Origin: Synechococcales cyanobacterium PMM_0003
GTDB lineage: Bacteria; Cyanobacteriota; Cyanobacteriia; Pseudanabaenales; Pseudanabaenaceae
Length of the DNA stretch: 15,694 nucleotides
Direction of reading: 5' to 3'
NCBI GenBank assembly: GCA_949128015.1
Contig: CASBRC010000158.1
Span: 1-15,694, forward strand
Under the pieces are notes generated by a model, which saw only the letters and a program-made list of their open reading frames with translations, was not told the origin of the DNA and searched no databases. Shown here piece after piece: positions 6,710-14,782 of this stretch; the stretch's first letter is position 1, and the number at the start of each line of letters is the position of its first letter. The translations under genes and the position numbers were made by a program.

Positions 6710-9700
6710 TTAGACTGTTGCGGCTACGGTCAGTTCATCTGTGGCTTCAGGGCTATTCTGCTCCGAAGGTGGCACAACTTGATAGAACTTAGGCAAATAG
6801 ATCGACCAATTATCGAGAACTTCCTTCGCTCGACTACTGCCAGTCTGCTCATAGCTAGACTGAATCAGTTCCTTCAATTGGTTCTCACCTGCGATAGTAT
6901 CAACCCTTTGCACTTGTAGAACTTCTTGGCTGAGGCGATCTTTAAACTTGCCATCGATATCGAGGAAATAAGCGATACCGCCTGTCATGCCTGCACCCAC
7001 GTTGCGCCCTGTCGTTCCGAGAACGACAATCACACCGCCAGTCATATATTCACAACAGTGATCGCCTGTACCTGTAACGACCGCCTTCGCGCCAGAGTTC
7101 CGCACGCCAAAACGTTCACCCGCCCGTCCATCGACAAAGAGATAACCACCCGTTGCGCCATAGAGACAGGTATTACCAACGATGGAGTTATCAGCAGGAT
7201 TGAAGATGCAGTCTGGCTTTGGTTTGATGCTGATGTTGCCACCATTCATTCCTTTACCGATGTAGTCATTGGCTTCACCGATTAGAGAAAGGTTGAGTCC
7301 ATTAATGTTAAATGCGCCAAAGCTTTGCCCTGCTGCACCGACAAATTCGAGATTGAGGTGGCTGGCGAGTCCAGAGTTGCCATATTGCTTGGCGATCGCA
7401 CCTGAGACTCTGGTTGCAACTGAGCGATCAGTATTAACGATCGCATAGCTTTTACTTAAATCAGTTTGATTTGCGATCGCATTTTGGACTTCGAGATCCG
7501 CCAAAATCTGATCATCAAGAACTGCGCCGTTACTATAAGCAGTTACGGAATGCTCTAACCAATTGCGATCGCTCTTGGTGTCGGGCAGATTAATCAAGCA
7601 ACCCATATCAACTTGATTAAGGTTGAGTTTAGCGAGTTTCAAATCTTGACGCTGGGCTAAGAGGTCAGAGCGTCCGATGATGTCCTTGAGAGATTTGTAA
7701 CCAAGCCTAGCAAGGATTTGACGCACTTCTTCAGCAACGAAGTAAAGGAAGTTAACCACGTTTTCAGGCGTACCAGGGAATCGCTTGCGGAACTGTTCTA
7801 GTTGAGACGTTACGCCAACGGGACATTTATTAGTGTGGCAAACTCGCGCCATGATGCAACCTTCAGCAATCATCGCCGCCGTACCAAAGCCATATTCTTC
7901 GCCACCGAGGAGAGCCGCGATCGCCACATCCCAACCAGTTTTGAAGCCGCCATCGACGCGCAACAATACGCGATCGCGAAGTTTATTACTCATTAATACT
8001 GTATGTACTTCGGCTAAACCAAGCTCCCATGGTGAGCCAGCGTGCTTGATCGAACTCAAGGGTGACGCGCCCGTACCGCCATCAAAGCCAGAGATTTGGA
8101 TGATGTCGGCATTGGCTTTAGCCACACCCGCCGCGATCGTGCCAATGCCGATTTCGGAAACTAGTTTCACAGAGACTTTGGCAGTAGGATTGATTTGGTG
8201 TAAGTCGAAGATTAGCTGAGCGAGATCTTCAATAGAATAAATATCATGATGCGGCGGCGGCGAAATCAGCGATACTCCTGCTTTGGAATTACGAAGCATG
8301 GCGATATAGCTGCTGACCTTTGGTCCTGGCAATTGTCCGCCTTCACCTGGTTTTGCACCTTGCGCCATTTTAATTTCCAATTGATTGGAACTGACGAGAT
8401 AGGAAGGAGTGACACCAAAACGTCCCGATGCAATTTGTTTGATCGCGGAGTTGGCACTGTCGCCATTCTTTAAACCTTTGAGATGTGGAAATGATGCCGA
8501 AATACCATTTTCATTCACATCATTAATCGGTAAATAGCGAATCGGATCTTCGCCGCCTTCGCCACAGTTAGATTTACCACCCACTCGATTCATGGCGATC
8601 GCCAGCACTTCATGGGCTTCACGGCTCAAGGCTCCGAGGGACATAGCACCCGTACAGAAGCGCTTCAGGATTCCTGAAACATCTTCCACTTCTTCTAGAG
8701 GAATGCTAGGGCGATCGCTCTTAAATTCTAGTAAATCACGCAATGCCGTCGGCGTGCGATTTTGTAATTGAGTTCGATAGACTTCGTAATGGTCATAGCC
8801 ATCACCCGCCACGGCTTTATGTAAAGCCTTCGCCATTTCAGGGCTGTTCATGTGGTATTCACCAGTGGGGCGATACTGCACGAAGCCATAATTTTCCAGC
8901 TTTTTGTGTTGCAATTCAGGGAAGGCTTGATGATGGAAGCTGAGCAACTCAGAAGCAATATCGGCAAAGTTGACACCACCAACACGGGAAACAGTTCCCT
9001 TGAAGGAAGCATCAATTACTTCAGATCCAATCCCGATCGCTTCAAAAATTTGTGCGCCGCTATAGCTAGACAGGAGCGAAATTCCCATCTTCGAGAGAAT
9101 CTTTAATAAGCCACCTTCAACAGCTTTACGGTAGCTATCTTGAACCTGAGTAATACTCAGAGTCTTGATTTTACCACTTTGCATTTGTGTTTGAGTCTTA
9201 GCTTTACCCCACCATTGGCGCGTCGTTTCAAAGGCTAGGTAAGGACAAATAGCACTGGCTCCATAGCCAATCAAGCAAGCAAAATGATGCGTACTCCAAC
9301 ATTGGGCAGTCTCTACCACAATCGAAGCTTTCATGCGAATTCCTTCAGCACAGAGACGGTGATGCACGGCTCCTACTGCTAGCAATGGCGGAATATAGGC
9401 ATTTTCGGCATTTAGATTGCGATCGCATAAAATCAAAAGCTTCGAGCCGTTGCGAACGGCTACTACTGCATCATCACTAAGTTTTGCGATCGCATTTTTG
9501 AGTCCATCAGCACCAGTGGATACAGCAAACAGTATTTCCAATTTTGTCGAAGCAAATCCTAATGACTGAAGTTCATCAAGTTCTGTCTCATTAATTACAG
9601 GACTCTTGATTTTAATTTGACTAGCTGCTTCAGGAATGGCAAGAAGCAAGTTTGCTTTTTCACCCAAGAACATCGACAGCGACATCACCGTTCCTTCACG

Positions 9701-11338
9701 CAGAGGATCGATCGGCGGATTGGTCACCTGCGCAAAACGTTGCTTGAAGTAGTCATAGAGCAGATGTGGGCGTTGCGACAGAAAAGCAAGAGGCGCATCA
9801 TCACCCATGCAAAAGACTGGCTCTTTGCCGTCCTGAGCCATCGCTTCGACAACCATTTCTACATCTTCAAGGGTGTAGCCAAAAGCAGTTTGATAGGCAA
9901 GTAACTTCTGCTCATCAAGGGTTGTCGCGGCATAGAAGGGCTTTGATTCTAAATTTTTACGACTTTGCTTAATCCATTCACCATAGGGATGAGCCTTAGC
10001 AACTCGTTCTTTAATATCCCAGTTATACAAAATTTCATGGGTCTGCAAATCCACCGCGATCATCTGTCCAGGTCCAAGGCGACCTTTTTCGATAATATCA
10101 GCCTCAGGAATATCCACGGTTCCTGCTTCAGAGCTAACGATCACCATGCCATCATTAGTAACCATAAAACGAGCAGGACGCAAGCCATTGCGATCCAACG
10201 CTGCACCAACGATCTTGCCATCGCTAAACGCTAAGAGCGCAGGACCATCCCACGCTTCTTGTAAGCCACTGTAATATTCATAAAAATCGACAATTTCAGG
10301 GCGATCGCTTAAGTCTGGTTGGTTTTCATAGGCTTCTGGTACAAGGATCATCATCGCCTCAAGGGGGCTACGCCCCGTCTCAATTAGCAATTCAAAAACG
10401 TGATCAAGGGTTGCCGAATCGCTCTCGTTAGGCTTGAGAATGGGTAATAAATCCTTTAAGCGATCGCAGTTAGCATCTACCCAAGTTGGATGGGAGAGGT
10501 CGCCTTGACGCGCAAGGAACCAGTTGGTATTTCCTTGTAAAGTATTAATTTCACCATTGTGACCAAGAAAGCGCATGGGCTGAGCAAGGGGCCATTTTGG
10601 TAAAGTATTGGTGCTAAAACGGCGGTGATAAATCGCATAAGTCGATACATAATCAGGATTTCGGAGATCTTCATAAAAAGTATTCAAGACGGCTGATCTC
10701 ACCATGCCCTTATAAATCACCGTAGTACTAGAGAATGATGGAATATAAAAATCGCTAGGTTGATCAGGCGTAAGCTGTTTAGCCTCAAGCTTGATACGGC
10801 GGCGGGTAATATAAATTGCTCTTTCAATCTGGTCAAGACTTTGATCAGCCACAAAGATTGCTTGCTCGATCTGCGGTTGATTTTCCTTGGCTTGAACGCC
10901 TAATACCTCTGGTTTGACAGGAACAACTCGCCACCGCAATAATTGCAGTCCTTCTTCTTGCGCAATTCTGTTGGTAATTTCGCGACATTTAGCGGCACGA
11001 TCGCCATCCTGCGGCAAGAAAAACATCCCCAGAGCCGAATGTGCAGGATCGATGGACAAGTCGGCAAATTCTTTTTGTAACAAGCCCCAAGGAATTGCGG
11101 TCATCAAGCCTGCTCCATCGCCTGAGTCTTGGTCAGCACTACAGCCGCCGCGATGCTCCATACAAGTTAGAGCCTTGAGCGCATTGCTCACGATTTTATG
11201 GCTAGCTCTACCTTCCTTGTCTGCAATAAAACCCACCCCACAGGCATCACGCTCTTCCACCAGCCAATAGGGACCTGGGATCAAATTTGTAGCTCCAGAC
11301 TGATTAGACTGACTTGTATTCACGCGACTCATTTCCAT
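6710..11338 (-). CDS. glsF: Ferredoxin-dependent glutamate synthase (Fd-GOGAT)
   Basis: 1,542 residues from the ATG at 11338. The frame extends 12 codons to a TTG at 11374, and a further ATG lies at 11332. It makes two glutamates from glutamine and 2-oxoglutarate using reduced ferredoxin, completing the GS-GOGAT cycle. The N-terminal glutaminase domain exposes Cys33 (DACGVGFI) after removal of a short propeptide. A central domain, the FMN synthase domain (about 830-1220, with GTGASPLSS) and a C-terminal beta-helix rich in GG and GAG turns follow. The 3Fe-4S cluster motif C-x5-C-x4-C is at about 1161-1172 (CIMARVCHTNKC). Length and the lack of a fused or adjacent NADPH small subunit favour the ferredoxin type. 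No clean NtcA site (GTA-N8-TAC) was seen upstream. Confidence 0.96.
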   Translation of the reverse strand: MEMSRVNTSQSNQSGATNLIPGPYWLVEERDACGVGFIADKEGRASHKIVSNALKALTCMEHRGGCSADQDSGDGAGLMTAIPWGLLQKEFADLSIDPAHSALGMFFLPQDGDRAAKCREITNRIAQEEGLQLLRWRVVPVKPEVLGVQAKENQPQIEQAIFVADQSLDQIERAIYITRRRIKLEAKQLTPDQPSDFYIPSFSSTTVIYKGMVRSAVLNTFYEDLRNPDYVSTYAIYHRRFSTNTLPKWPLAQPMRFLGHNGEINTLQGNTNWFLARQGDLSHPTWVDANCDRLKDLLPILKPNESDSATLDHVFELLIETGRSPLEAMMILVPEAYENQPDLSDRPEIVDFYEYYSGLQEAWDGPALLAFSDGKIVGAALDRNGLRPARFMVTNDGMVIVSSEAGTVDIPEADIIEKGRLGPGQMIAVDLQTHEILYNWDIKERVAKAHPYGEWIKQSRKNLESKPFYAATTLDEQKLLAYQTAFGYTLEDVEMVVEAMAQDGKEPVFCMGDDAPLAFLSQRPHLLYDYFKQRFAQVTNPPIDPLREGTVMSLSMFLGEKANLLLAIPEAASQIKIKSPVINETELDELQSLGFASTKLEILFAVSTGADGLKNAIAKLSDDAVVAVRNGSKLLILCDRNLNAENAYIPPLLAVGAVHHRLCAEGIRMKASIVVETAQCWSTHHFACLIGYGASAICPYLAFETTRQWWGKAKTQTQMQSGKIKTLSITQVQDSYRKAVEGGLLKILSKMGISLLSSYSGAQIFEAIGIGSEVIDASFKGTVSRVGGVNFADIASELLSFHHQAFPELQHKKLENYGFVQYRPTGEYHMNSPEMAKALHKAVAGDGYDHYEVYRTQLQNRTPTALRDLLEFKSDRPSIPLEEVEDVSGILKRFCTGAMSLGALSREAHEVLAIAMNRVGGKSNCGEGGEDPIRYLPINDVNENGISASFPHLKGLKNGDSANSAIKQIASGRFGVTPSYLVSSNQLEIKMAQGAKPGEGGQLPGPKVSSYIAMLRNSKAGVSLISPPPHHDIYSIEDLAQLIFDLHQINPTAKVSVKLVSEIGIGTIAAGVAKANADIIQISGFDGGTGASPLSSIKHAGSPWELGLAEVHTVLMSNKLRDRVLLRVDGGFKTGWDVAIAALLGGEEYGFGTAAMIAEGCIMARVCHTNKCPVGVTSQLEQFRKRFPGTPENVVNFLYFVAEEVRQILARLGYKSLKDIIGRSDLLAQRQDLKLAKLNLNQVDMGCLINLPDTKSDRNWLEHSVTAYSNGAVLDDQILADLEVQNAIANQTDLSKSYAIVNTDRSVATRVSGAIAKQYGNSGLASHLNLEFVGAAGQSFGAFNINGLNLSLIGEANDYIGKGMNGGNISIKPKPDCIFNPADNSIVGNTCLYGATGGYLFVDGRAGERFGVRNSGAKAVVTGTGDHCCEYMTGGVIVVLGTTGRNVGAGMTGGIAYFLDIDGKFKDRLSQEVLQVQRVDTIAGENQLKELIQSSYEQTGSSRAKEVLDNWSIYLPKFYQVVPPSEQNSPEATDELTVAATV

Positions 11339-11428
11339 CGGATTATTGTTGCTATTAGAAAAAATATAACGCAAAGCAAAAGTTTCAACAAAGATTGGCT
11401 GATTTAATTGCTGCGTGGGGCGTTACTA

Positions 11429-11434
11429 ATTATA
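11429..11434 (-). promoter_or_regulatory. Possible -10 box of glsF
   Basis: TATAAT on the minus strand, about 90 bases upstream of the favoured glsF start. The bases 17 upstream (ACACAA) do not resemble a -35 box, so an activator would be needed if it is used. Weak evidence, as the region is AT-rich. Confidence 0.25.
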
Positions 11435-11506
11435 ATCTACAAGAATTTTGCTTGTGTTTTGGTTACTACAGTTTTTATAATTATCGACAAGCCTCCCAAA
11501 TTAAAT

Positions 11507-11558
11507 AAAAGCCAAATATGGTGCGGCGGCGAAGCCCGCCGCACCATATTTGGCTTTT
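11507..11558. repeat. Intergenic palindrome D
   Basis: Perfect 23-base arms (11507-11529 and 11536-11558) with a 6-base loop CGAAGC. The GC-rich inner part (GTGCGGCGG) and AT-rich outer part (AAAAGCCAAATAT) resemble A-C in layout but not in sequence. It lies in the divergent gap, upstream of glsF. Confidence 0.85.
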
Positions 11559-11615
11559 GAAATGCATAAGTTATTTAGCTTGCGATCCTAAGCCTATTAG
11601 GACAAATCAAAGCCT

Positions 11616-11649
11616 AGAAAAGCTGTGGCGCGTGCGCCACAGCTTTTCT
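11616..11649. repeat. Intergenic palindrome E
   Basis: Arms 11616-11631 and 11634-11649 are perfectly complementary, leaving two central bases; a real loop would open the central GCGTGC. The outer AAAAGCTGTGGCGC matches palindrome B, so this looks like a family member that has lost the central loop. It lies 39 bases before the EVE gene start and is probably within or near its leader. Confidence 0.8.
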
Positions 11650-11688
11650 GGGTTATGCTTACCTACACCAGTTAACGTGACATAAATT

Positions 11689-12096
11689 ATGGCTTATTGG
11701 CTACTCAAAAGTGAGCCTGATGTTTATTCCTACGCGGATCTAGAGCGCGATCGCAAAACGATTTGGGATGGCGTAAATAATAACTTAGCGCTGAAACATA
11801 TTCGGACGATGCAACCCAAAGACTTAGCGTTGATTTATCATACAGGCGGTGAACGCCGCGCTATGGGGATCGCTGAAGTGATTACGATGCCTTATATTGA
11901 TCCCAAATTAAACGATCCAAAACGCGCTGTAGTTGATGTTAAGGCTCTGCGATCGCTATCTCAGCCCGTCACCCTTGCTCAAATCAAACAAGATCCTGAT
12001 TTTGAAGGCTTTGATCTAATCCGTATCAGCCGTTTGTCAGTTGTTCCAGTATCTGAAGCTCATTGGCAAAAAATTTTAAAGCTCGCTAACTCTTAA
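11689..12096 (+). CDS. EVE-domain protein
   Basis: 135-residue single-domain protein of the EVE family (PUA/ASCH-like superfamily, related to human THYN1). Typical features are the N-terminal YWLLKSEP at 3-10, IWDGVNNNLA at 25-34 (family WDGVRN), LIYHTG at 48-53 and the late RISRLSVVPVSEAHW at 112-126. EVE domains have an aromatic pocket thought to bind modified bases in DNA or RNA, and they are often linked to restriction or RNA-modification systems. Here no such partner gene is adjacent, so a housekeeping role as in other standalone EVE proteins is likely. Start: first ATG, right at the conserved N-terminus. Confidence 0.92.
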   Translation: MAYWLLKSEPDVYSYADLERDRKTIWDGVNNNLALKHIRTMQPKDLALIYHTGGERRAMGIAEVITMPYIDPKLNDPKRAVVDVKALRSLSQPVTLAQIKQDPDFEGFDLIRISRLSVVPVSEAHWQKILKLANS

Positions 12097-12437
12097 ATAA
12101 CGTCAGTTCGGGATAAGAAAATAAAAAAAGGGAGAAGCCGTTAAGCTAAAAGAGTAAGAGAGAGAATATCTTGAAAGAATCCTCTACGAGTACCACGCTT
12201 AATCTGAATTTTTTGATAGCTAGAGTCCAGCAACCTGATTGACTGACTACTCCTTTACCAAAGTCCGAAAAAAAGCAAAGTTTCTATTGGAAGTACAAAG
12301 CAATTTATTGTCAAGATTTGTTTTGTTCTAATGCAATTCACGCAATTTATACATTGCCTAAACACGACATCAAACAAGCGACTGTTAGTTTAAATATTGA
12401 CTAAATAAACTACACAAATAATATTTAGGTGAACCCA
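12097..12437. other. 341-base gap with a possible insertion-sequence remnant
   Basis: No intact gene is visible. On the minus strand a stop-free run of 37 codons (12144-12254, ending at a TAA at 12141-12143) reads with the basic segment KRGTRRGFFQDIL and looks gene-like, but it has no start. The sequence GTCAGTTCGGGATAAG near 12101-12116 is reminiscent of ends of cyanobacterial transposable elements, from memory only. The right part, up to the LEA-like gene, is AT-rich leader and promoter DNA. Confidence 0.35.
12427..12432 (+). promoter_or_regulatory. Ribosome binding site of the LEA-like gene
   Basis: AGGTGA, 5 bases before the ATG at 12438. It overlaps the upstream in-frame GTG at 12429 and so argues for the ATG start. 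Confidence 0.6.
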
Positions 12438-13010
12438 ATGACTCATATTTTAGACAATAGCAAAACTACTCGTTCCCATACTCCTGTCACTGCGATACTG
12501 AATAGTACTAAAAAAAGCTTGTTTTTCGCTTGTGTTTTTGCGCTAGTTTTGATGTTGCAAGTGACCTTTTTCAGCTTAAATGCGATCGCATCTCCCTTAG
12601 CGAGTATTGGCAGTCAAGTTGACAAAATGACGCAAGGTGTAAAGACAGACATGGCGATCGACAAAGCCGCAGGCATTACCAAGGAAATCGGTCGCGATCT
12701 TCGTGATGGAAGAACTGACAAGGTGATTGACAAACTAGCAGACACCTCTAAAGACCTTGCGAAAGAAGCAGAAAAGCGGGCTAAGGACTTAGCTAAAAAT
12801 GCAGAAAAAGGTACCAAGGAAAATATTGGTAAAGCTAACGATATGGCTAAGGATGCTAAAGGCAAAATGGATGAAGGTGTAGAGAAAACTAAGAAGATGG
12901 TAGGCGATCGCGCCGATGAAGCTAAGGAAAATACCAAAGATCTACCTGACAAGGCTGAAAACAAGGTTGAAGGTCTAATTGATTCTGTCAAAAATTTCTT
13001 AGGTCAGTAA
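12438..13010 (+). CDS. Exported LEA-like / amphipathic helical repeat protein
   Basis: 190 residues from the ATG at 12438. After a polar N-terminus comes one hydrophobic segment (about 28-47, FFACVFALVLMLQVTFFSLN) followed by AIASPLA, which looks like a signal peptide with an Ala-x-Ala-type site. The mature part (about 50-190) is almost all Lys, Asp, Glu and Ala, without cysteine or tryptophan. It reads in an 11-residue-like rhythm (KDLAKEAEKRAKDLAKNAEKGTKENIG and onward), as in group 3 LEA and apolipoprotein-like proteins. Such chains form amphipathic helices that protect membranes or proteins during drying or cold stress; that role here is inferred. Location would be periplasmic, thylakoid lumen or membrane-anchored if the signal is uncleaved. 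It stands alone between gaps. Confidence 0.75.
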   Translation: MTHILDNSKTTRSHTPVTAILNSTKKSLFFACVFALVLMLQVTFFSLNAIASPLASIGSQVDKMTQGVKTDMAIDKAAGITKEIGRDLRDGRTDKVIDKLADTSKDLAKEAEKRAKDLAKNAEKGTKENIGKANDMAKDAKGKMDEGVEKTKKMVGDRADEAKENTKDLPDKAENKVEGLIDSVKNFLGQ

Positions 13011-13154
13011 TACCAATTCAAAGAACTAATCGCATGATCGTCTTGCACCGCTTAACCTAGTCCAACATATCAAAAGGCGTTATAGCGTGGCGGTGTATAC
13101 GGTCTCTAGAGTTTTTCTGCTTCATATTCATTAGTCCTTTATTTGTGACTGGCA

Positions 13155-13619
13155 ATGATTAAGTCATGGATGGCGATCGCGCTAATTACTTTTTTCGTTT
13201 CTTTAGGTGCAATTTTGATTTCACCTAAGGATATTAAATGGTTCAAGCAGCTTCGCCGTCCTCGATGGCTTACTTTTGAGGTTCTGATTCCTGTGATTTG
13301 GACGGTGATTTTGATCTGTGGAGGCTTTTCTGCTTATCTAGTCTGGGAGGCAGAAATAGGTAATTCTACAGGTTGGTTGATAATGGCATTTTATCTACTT
13401 CTAGAGATAGCGATTATTGCCTATATCCCGATCACCCTGCGATCGCGCAATCTTAAATTAGGAACTTTTGTGGGTTTAGTCGGCTTTGGATTAGGAATAT
13501 TGCTAACTGTAGTGGTTTGGCAAATCTCTGCTTGGGGCGCACTTTTACTTGTGCCTTACCTGCTTTGGAGTCCCATTGGTTCTTATACCACTTGGGCGAT
13601 CGCAGAGCTTAATCGTTAA
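13155..13619 (+). CDS. TspO/MBR-family membrane protein (cyanobacterial variant)
   Basis: 154 residues, the usual TspO length, with five hydrophobic segments. Family marks are KWFKQLRRPRWLTFEVLIPVIWTVI (about 28-52, the aromatic loop and the start of helix 2), CGGFSAYLVWEAE (55-67) and the closing PYLLWSPIGSYTTWAIAELN (134-153). TspO proteins bind porphyrins and other tetrapyrroles and affect stress responses in membranes. The typical P-P pair of the first loop is replaced here by LTFEV, which I recall in cyanobacterial members. A 53-base gap separates it from a heme-oxygenase-fold gene, and the two may be co-transcribed. No ribosome site is evident before the ATG. Confidence 0.77.
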   Translation: MIKSWMAIALITFFVSLGAILISPKDIKWFKQLRRPRWLTFEVLIPVIWTVILICGGFSAYLVWEAEIGNSTGWLIMAFYLLLEIAIIAYIPITLRSRNLKLGTFVGLVGFGLGILLTVVVWQISAWGALLLVPYLLWSPIGSYTTWAIAELNR

Positions 13620-13672
13620 GACGCACTTTCAACAATTCCCATATACCTATCAAAGCTTCAACAGGAAGTACT

Positions 13673-14782
13673 ATGACAAATTCAATGTTGATCGTCAAAG
13701 AAAAATTAGAAACTTCATGGCTTCCTCTAACTTGCAATTATGACAAAGCCGAACAACAGTTTGATCGACTTCTAACCCTGAAAAATTTAGATGAACAGGT
13801 TAAAATCCAGCCCATTCTAGTTAAAGATCTAGAAATAGCGATCGCCTCAGCCTTAGCTAATGCTTATGGAGAGACAGAGGACTCTGAAATAGCATCTAGA
13901 TTTTTACAGAGAATCCTCTACCGTCTAAATCGTCTAAATCTGTTTTGGTACGACGATCTGAGTAATTACAACAATGAACGCTCTATTTATTTCCATTCCT
14001 TACGTGATCGTCTAGAGTCAAACTGGCAAACTTGGGAACTGACTCAAGTGAATATGTCAGAAAGATTGGATGCAGAAGCAGTCAAACAAGGCTTGAGCCA
14101 ACGAGCCGATCGAGACTTACATCCTCCACTATCTGAGACAAAGCGTTATTTGCGCGACGACATGAATTTAGAGGGATATCGTATCCTATTAGCGATCGCA
14201 TCTCTAGATGGACTGGTGGAAGCGAGTCGGCTCTCCCGAATTTTAGGTGGTGCTAGCAATGAAATTCAATCAACTCTAGTTCGAGTATTACTAGAAGAAT
14301 ATGGCAACGGTCGTCTGGCGCGTAAGCATTCTACTTTCTTTGCCCAAATGATGGCGGAATTGAATCTAAACACTCAGCCCGAAGCTTACTTCGATCTAGT
14401 GCCTTGGCAGGTTTTAGCCAGTATCAATCACAATTTCTTGCTTACAGAACGTAAACGTCATTTTTTGCGTTACAACGGCGGACTAACCTATTTTGAGATC
14501 GCTGGTCCGTCTTTCTATACCGACTATATGTTTGCAGCAAAACGATTACAACTATCTAGTGTCGCCATGAGTTACTGGGAATTACATATTCGCGAAGATG
14601 AACGTCACGGTCAATGGATGCTGACTGATGTAGCTCTGCCCTTAGCAGATATGTATCCTGAGCATGCTTGGGAATTGGTACTAGGCTATGACCAAGAGCG
14701 ACTTATAGGCGATCGCGCATCGGCGGCGGTAATAGGTTTAATTCAAAAATTCAGCTCTGGAGAAGCAAAAATAAATCTATGA
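13673..14782 (+). CDS. Heme-oxygenase-like putative diiron oxidase (iron-containing redox enzyme family)
   Basis: 369 residues. The C-terminal two thirds (about 165-360) match the Haem_oxygenase_2-like fold of diiron oxidases and oxygenases. LLEEYGNGRLARKH at 206-219 supplies Glu209 and His219, YFEIAGP supplies Glu276, and YWELHIREDERHG at 301-313 supplies the H-x3-D-x2-H set His305, Asp309, His312. These are candidate iron ligands. Known relatives (UndA, SznF, BesC types) oxidise fatty acids or amino-acid substrates with O2; the substrate here is unknown. The first 160 residues are not recognised and may be a helper domain. AGGAAG lies 4 bases before the ATG. The stop overlaps the next start (ATGA), so the two proteins are probably translated together. 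Confidence 0.82.
   Translation: MTNSMLIVKEKLETSWLPLTCNYDKAEQQFDRLLTLKNLDEQVKIQPILVKDLEIAIASALANAYGETEDSEIASRFLQRILYRLNRLNLFWYDDLSNYNNERSIYFHSLRDRLESNWQTWELTQVNMSERLDAEAVKQGLSQRADRDLHPPLSETKRYLRDDMNLEGYRILLAIASLDGLVEASRLSRILGGASNEIQSTLVRVLLEEYGNGRLARKHSTFFAQMMAELNLNTQPEAYFDLVPWQVLASINHNFLLTERKRHFLRYNGGLTYFEIAGPSFYTDYMFAAKRLQLSSVAMSYWELHIREDERHGQWMLTDVALPLADMYPEHAWELVLGYDQERLIGDRASAAVIGLIQKFSSGEAKINL

Larger units (their letters stand above)
11339..11688. other. 350-base divergent promoter region of glsF and the EVE gene
   Basis: No gene is visible. Both promoters must lie here, together with palindromes D and E. I searched for the NtcA consensus GTA-N8-TAC and found only half-matches on the glsF side, such as GTA followed 8 bases later by ACA. 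The right half is AT-rich without other structure that I can name. Confidence 0.6.

Noticed and set aside
6926..10234. Several plus-strand open frames of 64-128 codons inside glsF
   Set aside because: They lie opposite strongly conserved Fd-GOGAT coding sequence and encode nothing recognisable.
11375..11506. NtcA binding site for glsF
   Set aside because: No GTA-N8-TAC was found; only half-site matches, which are expected by chance in AT-rich DNA.
12397..12424. TTGACT and TAATAT 16 bases apart as a promoter for the LEA-like gene
   Set aside because: The transcript would start within the ribosome binding site at 12427-12432, so it cannot serve the ATG at 12438 as drawn.
12614..12991. Long minus-strand open frame opposite the LEA-like gene
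   Set aside because: It is the complement of a low-complexity Lys/Glu/Ala coding region, giving a Ser/Leu/Ala-rich translation without family features.
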